DNA of 64,000 nucleotides from Leptodactylus fallax (taxonomy: Eukaryota; Chordata; Amphibia; Anura; Leptodactylidae), in contig CAMRHE010000657.1 in NCBI GenBank assembly GCA_947044405.1, positions 384,001 to 448,000 on the forward strand, in the 5' to 3' direction. This document shows, one piece after another, positions 1 through 14,167 of this stretch (position 1 is the stretch's first letter; each line of letters opens with the position of its first letter). The notes under the pieces were generated by a model that worked only from the letters and a program-made list of their open reading frames with translations, had not been told where the DNA came from and did no database searches. A program made the position numbers and the translations under genes.

Positions 1-784
1 CAAGTCAGCCTCATTCATGTGAATAGGGTTAAGCTGCAATGTCGGGACAGATGGTCAAGGATGGAGCTATTTTGCACCTATTACAAGGACAGTGTGAGGA
101 CATTATACTTACCCTCAAGAGGACCACAATTTCTATATATAGGATAGACTTATAGGATAGACATCTCATGACAGAATATCATGAAATATCATGAATATGT
201 TGGGACTAGAGGAAAGGTAAGGAAGGACACATCTGGGACACCATCCTCTTTCTAATACTGATGGCCATGAATATTAGATCTGCGAGGGCCGACACCCGGA
301 ACGCTTGCAGATCATCTCTTCCAGGGCAGTTTGACTACTGGTAATGTATAACATGATGATCTGTGGGAGTGCTTGGTGTCGGACCGCTGCAGATCTAATA
401 TTGATGACCTATCCTAATGATAGACCATCGATTTTAGAAAGTGGATAACCCCTTTAAGAGCCTACACTAAGATTTAGAGCATGGAAGATTCTTTAAAACA
501 CATGCTGAACAAGTACAATGTAATGGGTTACATTTGCCTCATCAATAGCGCAGATGAAATCCTTCTCAATATATCCTTTTCCTGGACATCTTATCATGAT
601 CGATACTGCAAACCCTATGTAATATTTGAACATTCCTTACAAATGTATACTCCAGACCACAGATGTGTCAGCTTTGTTAATATTTATACATTTATGCATT
701 TCTTTGTGTTAACACTATGGCATGGGGAGCCGCATGCTGTTCACATTGCCTCCATTTACTGTAAATTCCTTTCATCTTTTGTAG

Positions 785-842
785 GCGAGTGAGGGAATTG
801 AACAGCAGCAACACAAAGAAATTCCTTGAAGAAAGGAAAAGA
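785..842 (+). CDS. plcb4: plcb4 internal coding exon (phospholipase C beta-4, C-terminal coiled coil)
   Basis: This exon is 58 nt long. It follows an acceptor (ttttgtag) and ends at a donor (gtgagt at 843). The first base completes a codon begun upstream; the next 19 codons read RVRELNSSNTKKFLEERKR and end in phase 0. PLCB4 is a phosphatidylinositol-4,5-bisphosphate phosphodiesterase activated by Gq-family G proteins. The encoded residues belong to its long C-terminal helical region, which binds membrane and G-alpha-q; the catalytic X/Y barrel is encoded upstream, outside the window. The exon joins in frame to 3668-3754, whose peptide continues the same charged helix. I recognise the peptide from the vertebrate PLCB4 tail. 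The open frame at 481-792 overlaps this exon's start but is in intron and is not the coding frame. Confidence 0.85.
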
Positions 843-1050
843 GTGAGTAGAAATTAGTCACTATCATCGTGTGCAACAGAAAATTATGGCTTGTACTTGT
901 TTATCAAATGATCCATCTTGTAGCCCATTCCCTCTCCTCACCTACCCTATTCCTACTAGCTGGACTGACAAGTTCTTAAGAGGTTGCATCACAAGAAGAT
1001 TGGAGCTCAGTGTCAGACAAGTCGAGCCATTTATTAACAAAATTGTATCT

Positions 1051-1315
1051 AAGGCTAAGTTCACATCTGTGTTGGAGACTTCACCGCAGAAACCGTCGAA
1101 AATCGGCGGAGAGAAAAGTCCTGCACGGAGGAATTTTCTCTCTGCTGGTTTCAGTATAAAAACGGCGGAAACCTGACGGACACCATTATAGTCTATGCGG
1201 TCCGTGGGGGTCTGCGGGTAACTGCTGTTTTAGCGGACAGCTCTTCATCGTTCCGGTCCCCCGGCAGACCTGAACGACGAAGAGCCCAGCGCAGGTGTGA
1301 ACCTAAGGCCCCACG
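1051..1315. mobile_element. MITE, 'ggttcacact' family
   Basis: This palindromic element lies in the plcb4 intron. The left end reads ctaagttcacatctgtg and the right end is its approximate inverse (gcaggtgtgaacctaa). The interior has two arms built from gtttccgt / acggaaac-like segments. Relatives with the same ends lie at about 4664-4790 (truncated), 5472-5616, 8146-8375, 41651-41838 and 62451-62590. No transposase is present, so it is non-autonomous; superfamily unknown. Confidence 0.6.
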
Positions 1316-1624
1316 TAGCGAAACGCAGCTAAAAAAAAAACGCTGCAGAAAATATGTGCCTTGCGATTTTTTTTGCAGTGTTTTCCACTGAGTTCTTGCT
1401 GCATTTTTCTTTGCTTATTTTTTACCCCTATTTAAATCTATAGAGAAAACACTCGCGATTCTGTAGCCAAAATGAACATGCTGCGTTTTTTTCTGCAATG
1501 TGTGGATGAGACTAACCAGAATCTCATTCATTTTGCTAGTACTGTAAAACACAGTGGGGTTTTTTTCCGTTGCATTTCTACAGCAGACAGAAACATTTTG
1601 TTTCTGCAATGTGGGGCCTTAGCT
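1312..1624. mobile_element. MITE, 'aaggccccac' family
   Basis: The inverted ends are ctaaggccccacgtagcg and gcaatgtggggccttag. The element abuts the previous MITE. The interior repeats aaacgcag/ctgcgttt motifs. Other copies lie at 31104-31855, 32861-33137 and 33140-33258. Confidence 0.6.
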
Positions 1625-1800
1625 TAAATGTGGACTTTTCGTCATAGGCTGGAACAACAAATCTAGCTTTTGGTGTATTTTTAATTTAATTTGTCAGCCA
1701 AAACATAGAGCCCCACTCCAGGTTTTCACATCACAAAAAACTGCATCAAAAGGGCAAAACATAAAACATTTTTGTCTTCACATTTGATACTGTTGTAGGT

Positions 1801-2704
1801 TAGATGCAATGATAGGAAGTAAGGAGATGCAATGATAGAGAGTAAAGGAGATGCAATGATAGGGAGTAAGGAGATACAATGATAGGGGGTAAGGAGATAC
1901 AATGATAGGGAGTAAGGCGATGCAATGATAGGAAGTAAGGAGATGCAATGATAGGGAGCAAAGGAGATGCAATGATAGGCAGTAAGGAGATGCAATGATA
2001 GGGAGTAAGGAGATACAATGATAGGGAGTAAGGAGATGCAATGATAGGAAGTAAGGAGATGCAATGATAGGGAGCAAAGGAGATGCAATGATAGGCAGTA
2101 AGGAGATGCAATGATAGGGAGCAAAGGAGATGCAATGATAGGCAGTAAGGAGATACAATGATAGGGAGTAAAGGAGATGCAATGATAGAGAGTAAGGGAG
2201 ATGCAAGGATAGGGAGTAAGGAGATGCAATGAAGAACCATTAAGATGAAAAAAATTGTCTAGCTGCAAAATATAACAATGATAGAGAGTAAGGAGATGCA
2301 ATGATAGAAAGTAAAGGAGATGCAATGATAGGGAGTAAGGAGATACAATGATAGGGAGTAAAGGAGATGCAATGATTGGGAGCAAAGGAGATGCAATGAT
2401 AGCGAGCAAAGGAGATGCAATGATAGGAAGTAAGGAGATTCAATGATAGGGAGTAAGGAGATGCAATGATAGGGAGTAAGGAGATGCAATGATAGGGAGC
2501 AAAGGAGATGCAATGATAGGCAGTAAGGAGATGCAATGATAGGGAGCAAAGGAGATGCAATGATAGGCAGTAAGGAGATGCAATGATAGGGAGCAAAGGA
2601 GATGCAATGATAGGCAGTAAGGAGATACAATGATAGGGAGTAAAGGAGATGCAATGATAGAGAGTAAGGGAGATGCAATGATAGGGAGTAAAGAGATGCA
2701 ATGA
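1801..2704. repeat. 23/24-bp minisatellite, duplicated as a 472-bp block
   Basis: The monomer is gagatgcaatgataggga plus gtaag or gcaaag. Two arrays (1801-2230 and 2281-2702) are each followed by the same unique spacer beginning gaagaaccattaagatg, at 2231 and 2703, exactly 472 bp apart. The whole array-plus-spacer was therefore duplicated. Long minus-strand open frames through the array arise from the repeat and are not genes. Confidence 0.9.
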
Positions 2705-2921
2705 AGAACCATTAAGATGAAAAAATTGTCTAGCTGCAAAATATAACACAGATTTATACAGTGTGTAAGATGTAGAAAAGAATAAGGCTTTGTTCACATT
2801 CTGTTTGCTCCCTAGCCTATTAGCCTATTTTTTCTCTGTATTTGAATATGAGTCATTTGAGACTGAGTTTTGGATAGTAGAAATAGCCGGCTTCCGAATG
2901 GCCCGTTCATCTACTGTATTT

Positions 2922-3130
2922 AAAGCGGTTTTCCAGGATTAGAAAAACATGACTGTTTTCTTTCAAAAACATTGCTCAATCCATAGGGTTGTATATGATA
3001 TTACAGCTAAGCTTAATTCACTTCAATTGGAGATAAGCTGCAATACCAGACATAACCTATAGACAAGTGTGGCGTTGTTTTTGAAAGAAAGCAGCAATGT
3101 TTTTCTAACCCTGGACTATCCCTTTAACCA
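2922..3130. repeat. Dispersed palindromic repeat
   Basis: The sequence begins ttttccaggattagaaaaac and ends ttttctaaccctggactatc, so the ends are inverted. It contains a ctgcaataccagacat segment. A diverged relative at about 47920-48095 keeps the same internal phrase (gtaataccagacacaacc). It is a MITE-like frog repeat with no coding content. Confidence 0.5.
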
Positions 3131-3667
3131 ATTTACAGCTCAGAGGTCTTATAGTATCTCTACAGCCATTTGGTAGCTTACGACATCATAACTCACTATG
3201 GTGCAGTGGCTTCTATTCATGCCAATGGTCAGTCTGAGAAATACAGAACGCACATGGACCGCTTTTCAAGGACAGAACACCATTATGTGAATAAGGCCTT
3301 AGAACATATCTCCCCTCAACAGAGAAATGCAAATACCTTGTGCGGTTATATTAGACCTTTTCTTCCCTACATGTACACATGATAGACATATTATCCAATA
3401 TACCAACACATGAATGTGTGCTCAGAATGAAAACAAACTGTTGATCTCAAGCGGGAGACGGAGCGCCAAGCGTAATGCCAGGTTTAGCGTCGCCATGACG
3501 ACCGCTCCACTGTCAGTATTCTGCTTAGTGAAATGTCTTCTTTCCTGACACCTCTAACTACAAAATAACAGGCTACAATCCTTGTAGAATGAAAAGTGAT
3601 GAACGTCTTAATTCTGTCGCCTTCATTAATAACAGTGACGTATTAAGTTTATTCTGTTTACCTTTAG

Positions 3668-6122
<2,455 letters not shown>

Positions 6123-6159
6123 CTTTTGAAATCGTGTCATGCTGTGTCTCACTCACAAG
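6123..6159 (+). CDS. plcb4: plcb4 alternative 37-nt exon (frame-switching)
   Basis: This exon lies between acceptor caaacag and donor gtacgg. It encodes LLKSCHAVSHSQ plus the first base of a glycine codon. At 37 nt it is not a multiple of three, so including it moves the terminal exon into another frame. The peptide matches the alternative C-terminal segment of mammalian PLCB4 splice forms, which as I recall begins LLKSCHAVS. The exon is isolated in more than 2 kb of intron on each side, and its sequence is preserved while neighbouring DNA is repeat-rich. That argues for selection. Transcript data would be needed to show use in this species. Confidence 0.85.
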
Positions 6160-7150
6160 GTACGGCCGCACTTCCATTGCTTACTGTCATTAATAGTTAT
6201 TATACAGTCAATGAGGAACACCAATTTACTATTATCTAGGATGTGGTGATGTATTGGATGGACATAAAACTACTATATACAGTTCTGTTACTTTAAATGA
6301 TATGACTCATGAGAATATACAATATTTTATAATATTCATCCAACTGCACCCAAAAAGTCATGTCTGTAATTAAACAAGAGAATGGGCTACTTGCATAGAT
6401 TTTGCCCCAACGTGACTGGTGTCGGGTGACTAGGTTGTGACAACTATGACAGGTCAGCGCCTCTAAGGGGGTGTCTGATCTGTGCAGAAATGGTAACTCA
6501 TAACTAGACAGCAGGGCTGCTGTCGGGTACTGTAACCATGCCTCGTTCAGCTCAATCCAGCAATCTGCATTACTAAATACTTGGTGCAACCTATGTACAA
6601 TATTGTGCAAAAGCTTTAGACAGTGTTCCCGCCTCCATCTTGGAGAACTAAGCACAGATCTTCTGTGGATGTAGGCTTGTTCCAATCCGTCTTTCTCTTC
6701 ATGTCATCCCAGACGGACTGGATGAGATCAGGGCTATATCTGTGGGGGCCGTATCATCACTTCCAGGACTCTTCCTCCAAAGGGCAAAGGTCATACCATA
6801 TATTGATTTAGATTTTTTTTTCTATTAAAAGCATTCTTACTTTGCAGCAATTATATAACTGTCTAAAACTTTTGCACATTACTTTGTAACACACACTGAT
6901 GCCCATAGCTTGGATTATTGAATGTGTTTCTTGAAAGCTCAGTATAAAAAAAGACATGGGTGGGAAGTTTGAAATCTTTAGCCAAAACTGAGTTTTCCAT
7001 TATTGACTGGGGGTTGATCAATGAAGCACATTCCATATGATTCATGCTCATGTATAGGTGGAATACCCGATCACAGATTACAGGTTTTATACTGCATATA
7101 ATAGTATTCGAAATGTGTTTTGTTGCATTGGGGCAGATTTACTGACTTAA

Positions 7151-7512
7151 AGGGAATGCTATTCAGTCTGCAGGCAGTATGTTATAGAGCAGCAGGAGCA
7201 GAGCAGACTGATATATAGACGGTGGGAAGAGATTTAGTATAATTTGCAATTCATCTATTGAACTTGCTATGCTGAGACGTCAAGGAGGCGGTGCTATCGA
7301 GGAGGCGGTGCTATCGGTGATTGACAGTGATCTTTGTGTGCACAGTCATAGGGAGAGGTTGTCAATCACTGATAGGCCCGCCTCCTAGAATTCTCAACAT
7401 AGAAAGAGCAGAAATTTCAGTGGATAGCCATGTTAACATGTAGTATATATCAATCTGCACCATAGCATTCTATGTACAAATCGAACAGCATTAATCATGT
7501 GACAGGGTCCCG
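7151..7512. mobile_element. TTAA-flanked MITE (inner copy 1)
   Basis: TTAA occurs at 7147-7150 and again at 7513-7516. The ends are agggaatgct and gacagggtcccg, an imperfect inverted repeat. An internal palindrome carries ggaggcggtgctatc and ggcccgcctcct. A TTAA target site fits Kolobok- or piggyBac-type transposition. Confidence 0.55.
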
Positions 7513-7610
7513 TTAAATTAAGACAGTTTAGGAGTAAACTAGAAGTGCAAAATTTATCACAATCTCTCGTGCTGGGTAAAAAAAATTTGGCACAGTTTGG
7601 TGCATCTTAA

Positions 7611-8015
7611 AGAGGACCTTTCATGTTATATACCACTAGAAAGCTGACAGTGCGATGAGGTCAGTGCACTGTCAGCTTTGCCAGTATGTGCCCCGGTTGC
7701 AGAGATATTGGTGCTGTTGGTTTTGGCACCAATATCCCTCCACTGTCAGAAGGGCGGGCCTCACAGCTCAGCATCATCAGTGGGTGGTAAGGAACGTCCC
7801 CCCTGACGGTACTCTTCCATAGACTTGTACTGTCAGAGGGGTGTTCCTCACAGCCCAGACTTTGAGCTGAATGTAGTGATATTATTGCCAAAACTAAAGG
7901 CATCAATATTTCTGCAGCCAGGGAACATACCGGCAAAGTTGACAGTGCACTGAATTCAGTCAACTTTCTAGCAGTATATAACACCGGCAATGTCAGAGGA
8001 CATGAAAGGTCCTCT
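7611..8015. mobile_element. TTAA-type MITE, 'agaggacctttc' family
   Basis: TTAA at 7607-7610 is followed by agaggacctttcatg; the right end is catgaaaggtcctct. The interior is a long imperfect palindrome built on ccaatatc(t/c)ctccactgtcag. Relatives are at about 13860-14167 (right end gaaaggtcctct followed by TTAA), 10087-10443 and 18200-18600. Confidence 0.6.
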
Positions 8016-8491
8016 CTGAGCCACGCCACCTTCCTGCTAAGCTGTGCCTCCCTTTCGATCGATGCACCAAAAATGCCTTAAAAATTTCATAAATGTGGGC
8101 CGCCATTGGATTAGTAAATCTGCCCCTTTGTTTTTTGGTGTTACACTAGGTTCACACTAGCGTTCTGGTTACTGTCCTTCGGATCCACTTGGGGACCCGA
8201 AAGACGGAAACCCTATCCACTTAAAAAGCGGTTTCCGCAAACCCCATAGACCATAATGGAGTCCACTGGGTTTCCGCCCGGTTTCCTCCTTGCAGCACTT
8301 TTCTCTCTACTGATTTTAAGCGGAATGGGGGACGTAGTCTCATGCAGAGACTCAAACACTAGTGTGAGCCTGGCGTTACATTGTTACATTGTTAATCCCC
8401 TCTAATACTGTTATCAAGTTATTATTGTAACACATGGGCAGTCAGGAATGGCATAACATATTAACCACGTTTCCTTGCTTTTTGGCATTAG

Positions 8492-8580
8492 GCAAAGGAA
8501 ATCCAGCAGATGGTCAAACTGGAAACCGAGATGGGCCGCAGGCCAGCAACAGTTGTGTAAAGCTGCAAAACGCAAACTGA
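8492..8580 (+). CDS. plcb4: plcb4 terminal exon, read in two frames
   Basis: The acceptor is ttggcattag. Joined directly to the 3668-3754 exon, it reads AKEIQQMVKLETEMGRRPAT then VV and stops at TAA 8558-8560. Joined through the 37-nt exon, the frame moves by one base and it reads GKGNPADGQTGNRDGPQ, then ASNSCVKLQNAN, and stops at TGA 8578-8580. Both readings resemble mammalian PLCB4 endings: one form ends in ATVV, the other in KLQNAN. The two frames overlap over about 67 nt, so nearly every base serves two proteins. The C-terminal residues of PLC-beta proteins often bind PDZ scaffolds; ATVV fits a hydrophobic C-terminal ligand, KLQNAN does not. That difference in partner is inference. Confidence 0.87.
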
Positions 8581-10086
8581 AGTTGAGCAATTCACTGTCC
8601 TTTTGAGAACACTGTAATATATCGACCACAAACACTGAATATGAAGTGTGCTCTTATGTTATACCCTTGTTGTCTTGGCAGGATTTTAAGACTGGCATAT
8701 TTCCCTTTAACATTTTGAGCACTGCACTATTTATGATAAAGAAGTCTAACTATACAGATATAAAGAAACAGAGAATATTTTTATTAATGTGGAATCATAT
8801 GTTTATAGTCGATCATTGTTTGAGAATCTATCTTGTTTTATGTTACTTCAAGGTGATTTTTGTTGTGTTTTTTTATTAGGTGTCACCAATGTAGCAAAAT
8901 GAAAGAGAATACGGTTGACTGCTAGCTATAATACTGTTACACTAGGATTTTATTGGTTGGGGTTGGGGGGGGGATTATACTGTACCTTACAATAGCAAAT
9001 CTGTTGCCTTGTTGAATTTTCCATCACATTTTTATTCTACTATTTTTGAGAATTGTTACTCATTTTATTCCTAATCTTAAGAAAGCAGACTCTAGATTAT
9101 ACAGAGTATAAAGGAAGAAAAGTCGACTATACTCTACAAGCACAATGCGTTCTGATCCGCGGACGTCCCCAAATACCATTCTGTAAAGCTGTGCTTGGAG
9201 ACCATTAGCATTTTATCTAAATTGTACATTAGAAGATGGAGAGGGAGAGAACAAAGCAGTAAAAGAGACAGAGGGTGTTTGTTGATTGAAAATCTGAATT
9301 GCCTGCTGTATCCAAGTGATTTTCTTGTTCTAGCGTGGGCAGCAAGAAAATCAGTCTTTTCTCCAGGATTTTTTTTTATTATCATATGTGACTTTTTTTT
9401 TAACCATGTCTAGTTTTAGTTTATTCTTATGTTATGACTGGGTGAGAGTGCACAAGAGTTTTTAAATGGTTAAAATTTTGTTGCTAAATTAAGTTCCGTC
9501 ACTCAATCAATCTATATTTATATATAGCGGTTCCTCTGGTTTGGATAACGTTGCATAAAATCTTAATATATTGTTAATATATTATGGAATAATTATAGAC
9601 TTCGTACCAGAAATGTAAGAATATTCTGCAGCTGAACAGAAGTGTCTATTATACATTTTAAGAATCCAAATGTATTTTCTTCTAATTAACGTCTCCATTT
9701 TTTTTATCCGTTGTTTTAGTGTAATAATACTCAGAAGTGATGTTGGTGTCATATATAACACAAAATATTAAAGGGGTTGTAAACTTAAAAGGTGCCAGTC
9801 TAAAATGAACTGTATGGGGTATGTAAATTATATGAGGGTGGCTATCAGCCCCATACGAATTTACCAGTGTGAAGTTTATGTAGCAAATTTGTGAGCAGCT
9901 CTCACTCCAGATACTAAATAATGCAGCTCACTGTCTCTTTAACCAAGCAGGAAGTCACAGCAGGATAAAAAGCACCAGTCAGCAGCTGAATGACATGCAG
10001 TCAGTAAAGTGCCTGTAGCAAAGCTTTCTTTCTTTTTGAGTGCAGCTGAGGATACCCTGTTACAGATGTGTCCATTCTTACCTTAA

Positions 10087-10443
10087 AGAGGACCTTTTAC
10101 CACCCCCACCAACTCCAACTTTTTGCATCTCTCCAATAGGAGCCACTCCACTGATTCTGGCACAGCTGGAATTTTTTTCTCTAGCCCTAACCATTCCTGA
10201 GCAATGATTTCTTATATTTTCAGCACAGTTCTGCTCTCCACTGTCAGGTGGGTGGTCCCTGTTTTTCTGCTCCAACCAAGGACCACCCACCTGACAGTAG
10301 AGAGCATGATTGAGCTGAAAGTAACAGATGTGGTTACTCAGGAATGGTGAGGGCTAGAGAACAAATTCCAACTGTGCCGTAGGAGTGGCTCCTATGAAAA
10401 GATGCAATTAGTTGGAGTTGGTGGAGGTGGTGAAATGTCCGCT
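10087..10443. mobile_element. TTAA-flanked palindromic MITE
   Basis: TTAA at 10083-10086 and 10444-10447 flank an imperfect palindrome. Its ends are agaggaccttttaccacc and ggtggtgaaatgtccgct. The inner arms share cacccacctgacagt and actgtcaggtgggtgg. A fragmentary relative lies at 18200-18600. Confidence 0.6.
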
Positions 10444-10945
10444 TTAACTCTAACTTGATGATCTTATTTCTCATGAATCCACTGAAATACAATAACACCA
10501 CATGCTACTAAAATTATACATTTCTCAACACAAACCTGGGTGGCTACACATAGAGACATATAGCTTAGACATCTTGTGACAGAGTATCATCAATGTGTGT
10601 TGTTTTGAAAAGCTGGTCATCTTGCAACACATATGAGGAAGGATACATTTGTATGTCCTCCTATCATATACAGGTCAGCAAACTATTCTACTGCTATTAA
10701 ATAATATCCAAAAAGGGAAATGATAGCATCTTGAAGGACTGCTATCAGTCCCCTGTAACCTAATATTGTATGTATTATCATTTAGATGTTTACAACCCCT
10801 TTTATGACGATCTTTTGTTTTACATATTTGTTAAAATGCCCACTTGGCACCAAAGATATTCAGTTGTTCGGTGTAGACGTAGAAAGTATGTATAGAATAT
10901 ACATAATAAATATTTTAGAATTACTTGAATTTTGAGAAACCTATA

Positions 10946-10967
10946 AATAAAGTGCTTTAATAATAAA
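10946..10967 (+). promoter_or_regulatory. Candidate polyadenylation signals for plcb4
   Basis: There are two AATAAA hexamers 16 bp apart, in an AT-rich stretch 2.4 kb after the plcb4 stop codons. A further AATAAA is at 12414-12419. They are the best candidates because they sit in non-repeat sequence on the gene's strand. Downstream GU-rich elements are not distinctive. Confidence 0.3.
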
Positions 10968-11416
10968 TATGCCTAATTTATTTTCCCTAATATATATGGA
11001 ATAGACAGACATATTTTATGGATAAAATCTTTTAGAGCAATAATCTCAAGCTCAGTGATACCAGTGCTCACATGTTAAAAGGATCATGCATTTGGCACTT
11101 TAAGAAAAGTTTACATCCAATATTGTATAGAAATTGCAATTTAAGGTTTAATGCTGCAGACTCGAGAACATTCAATGTGTCGCATTTTTGAAGACTGCAA
11201 ATCGGGAAGGAAAATTGTTTGTAACTGTGAAGATGTATAAAGTATTTATACCTGTACTCAGATAATGTAGAATTTCCATATTCGAGCAGGGAAAGCGATT
11301 TTTAAACATAACTGTTCTATGATATTTGCATGTTATACAGGCACCACTTTTATGCATAAGATCATAGCCATGATGTATTTAAGTAAATGTTGTTTTGACG
11401 TTTTTCACAAAATTGA

Positions 11417-11448
<32 letters not shown>

Positions 11449-12670
11449 ATGCAATTCTGTGGCCATTATTGTTTTGTGATTCATACAAATTGTAGGATAA
11501 ATTTGCAAAAAAAAAAAGTAAAATGATGTATGCCGAAATGATAAAGAGTCCAATGTTTTATGTTCAGTTTTTGTCCCAATAGTTGATTAAGGAGATACCG
11601 TAACGTGCATGGTCCCTAAGCCTGCGGTATACTTATTTTACAGACAAGTGCATGTAAAGTACATACTAGCAACATATCCATGTTGTCAGTGCAGGAATGA
11701 CTGTGTTACGAAACCTTTGTAGCTTAGGAAACAAATACCTATTTACTGAAATTTTTGTATTCTCAAACCTGTGTTTTTTTGTATGAACCCATCTGTTCTA
11801 AGCTCCCTCAATACCCAAACCCCTTGTCTTTTATAATGTGTGAAAATTAATCCTTTATATACGATACAAATTTAGGATTTGGTTTATTATACCTCCAAAA
11901 AACAATAACATTTCTCCTCCATGGTGACAGGTTTGCCCGTTTGTCATATCAATATTTTGTAACTCCTGTTGAACTAGGTGACCACATATATCTCTTTCCC
12001 AATTTAGTGATCCAAATCTAGAATTCATGGTGATAAACCTTTCTGTGCCTAAATTTACTGATTATTAGTCACAGTCTTCCAGTAACATAAAATTGCCTTT
12101 GGTGCCCGACTCCCCTAAATGTTCAGCCTTTGTGTACAATGACTATTTTTTCCCGGTGTGTTTTTGTCAGTTTTCTATAGTCCCTTTAAACAGGTCATTG
12201 TGGGTGCTTTTGAATCCGTTCTATGGGACTGCTTATTATGACTTGTGGTGTTGCAGTAGAAGCAAAACTATGTCAAATGGTGTAATATATCTCTTGAAAC
12301 AGTTTGATGCTCCTAGAAATAAACCTTTTAATCTCGTATTCGGTAGTACAGAGCTTTTACTTGCATGGGGTTACTACTGTGAATTTCATTATTTTTCTAA
12401 AATTTGACTTCAAAATAAAAATGACATTTCTTTGATATTTCTTTCAAGTATTGTCCAGTTACTTATTCCTGTTTGTATATTCTTCATACTGGATACTGTA
12501 TCTCTTAAATCCATGTGCCGATCCTCTTGTTTTCTTTGGTGATGATTCACGGTCACTGCTACAAAAATAATTTTGATGATATTCACAAATTCTGGTTGTA
12601 TAGTCTGTTAATATTTGGGATGTATTTGAAGGGATGTTCCAGGATTATGATATTAGTGACCTATCCTTAT

Positions 12671-13072
12671 TAGCGTATGTTCACACAGAGTTTTTTGCAG
12701 GCAGATTTTGAATTGAAAACACCTCCAATATTCTCCCATTCATTCCAGTGGGAGAATATGGCCAGTAGCAGATTTCATCCTCTAGCTAATTTTTTCAGCT
12801 ATAGGAAAAAAAAAGGCGTCATGACCTATCATCAGGTGAATTCCGCCGTGCAAAGTCCATCGGAATGAATGGAAGGAGGAAAATAAATGCAGGGTATTGC
12901 ACTTTTTCAGCCCCCCATTCTTTTCAATGGCGTTTGCAAGGCAGAATCTGCCTGAAAATAGGTCATGAAGAAAAAATCAGCTAGAGAAAAAAATCTGGGA
13001 AAAGAATGGGAGAGATTTTTGAATCCGCCCCAATAATCCAACCGCAAAAAACTCTGTGTGAACATGCCTGTA
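12671..13072. mobile_element. Palindromic MITE inserted in another repeat
   Basis: The ends are tatgttcacacagagttttt and aaaaactctgtgtgaacatg, exact inverses over about 20 bp. Outside it, gacctatccttat on the left and aggtcattaatacc on the right are halves of a different dispersed repeat, which the MITE appears to interrupt. Confidence 0.6.
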
Positions 13073-13305
13073 TAGGTCATTAATACCAGTTTATAAGGAG
13101 TCTAACTCCATGCACCTTCAAGATCAGCTGTTTGAAGAGGCTATGGTGTGGATTCAACGCTTACCAAGCGTGCCGTATATGGTGCATGGTATTTCAGCTC
13201 AGTCCCATTGACCAAGCATGGCCATATCACCAGCTAATTTGATGGTACTAACCTGAGAAGAGGAATCTGCATACATGCAAATAAAAGGCCTCTTCAAACA
13301 GCTGA

Positions 13306-13421
13306 TTGGCGGGGGTGTTTAGTGCCGTGCAAATTGGTTTGCAACAACCCGGATTCAACCCAAGTATTCCAAATTGTTTGTTTTTTAGCGAAACCAATGT
13401 TATATATAATATATAATTTGG

Positions 13422-13463
<42 letters not shown>

Positions 13464-13760
13464 GTAATAGAGATATATAATAAATATCTCTTCAGACCAC
13501 AAAGTATCATAGGTGGAGGCCAAAGGGAAGTTTAAAAAATAAAAAAAAACATTTATTATAATCACCTTCCCTCCCATGGCGTTCGGCAATCTGTGTCTCT
13601 TCTGTGATGTCATGTGCTCAGAGGAGGAAGATCACAGATCACCAGAAGCTGCGAGGAAGGCTGAAAGACGTGAGGGAAGGTGAGTATTAATGTTTTTTAT
13701 TTATACCTCCCCTGGGTCTCCACCTATTATACTCTCTGCTCTGAAGAGACCCGGAGTATG
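13306..13760. repeat. Fragment of the 'gaatattccaaattgtt' hAT-like family with an (AT)n tract
   Basis: The sequence shares aagtattccaaattgtttg and the phrase cctcccctgggtctccacct with the hAT-like elements at 21700-21900, 44302-44728 and 52618. A pure AT dinucleotide run occupies 13423-13461. No coding capacity. Confidence 0.5.
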
Positions 13761-13859
13761 ATAAGTTCACCTTTAATATTTCTATACAGCAAACCCTGTC
13801 TAGCAAATGAAAGTCATTTTCTGGGGTTAAGAATATTAATGGCCTAACATAACAATAAA

Positions 13860-14167
13860 GTGCTGAGAGAAATCTCAAAGCGTCTTCAGTTACTGGAGAT
13901 ATTGGTGCGGTTAGTTTCAGCACCGATATCTCTCCACTCTCAGAAAAGCGTGCTATATAGCCTAGCGTCATTGTTGCACCTGACAGTACTCTTCCATAGC
14001 CTTGTACTGTCAGGGGGCGTTCTTCACCTCCCAGCGATGACACTAGGCTTTAAGGCCTAGTGGAGGGATATCAGTACTGAAACTAACAACACCGATATCT
14101 CCGGCACCAGGTCAACTTTCTAGCGGTATATAATACCGCACATCTATGAGGAAATGAAAGGTCCTCT
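13860..14167. mobile_element. MITE, 'agaggacctttc' family, left end eroded
   Basis: The right end gaaaggtcctct is followed by TTAA at 14168-14171. The interior (ggagatattggtgcggttag and its inverse) matches the copy at 7611-8015. The left terminus is not clear. Confidence 0.5.

Larger units (their letters stand above)
7130..8126. mobile_element. MITE with 'ggggcagatttact' ends, host to two TTAA insertions
   Basis: The left end ggggcagatttact and right end agtaaatctgcccc are exact inverses 1 kb apart. Between them sit two separate TTAA-bounded elements (7151-7512 and 7611-8015). The remaining outer sequence is short, so the original element was a small MITE later split by two insertions. It lies in the plcb4 intron before the last exon. 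Confidence 0.6.
8581..12420 (+). other. Probable plcb4 3' UTR and downstream sequence
   Basis: This AT-rich, mostly non-coding sequence follows the two plcb4 stop codons. Open frames inside it are short and unrelated to known proteins. It is largely single-copy in appearance except for a TTAA-flanked MITE at 10087-10443 and a repeat-like stretch at about 9770-10080. Poly(A) signals occur at 10946-10951, 10962-10967 and 12414-12419. The true transcript end cannot be fixed from sequence alone. Confidence 0.45.

Noticed and set aside
481..792. Open frame of 103 codons overlapping the first plcb4 exon
   Set aside because: It ends in the wrong frame within the exon and is mostly intronic; the splice-bounded exon frame is preferred.
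1726..2797. Overlapping minus-strand reading frames of up to 227 codons with repeated Leu/Ile/Ser/Pro units
   Set aside because: They are translations of the 23/24-bp minisatellite in all three frames; no start context, domain or splice signals.
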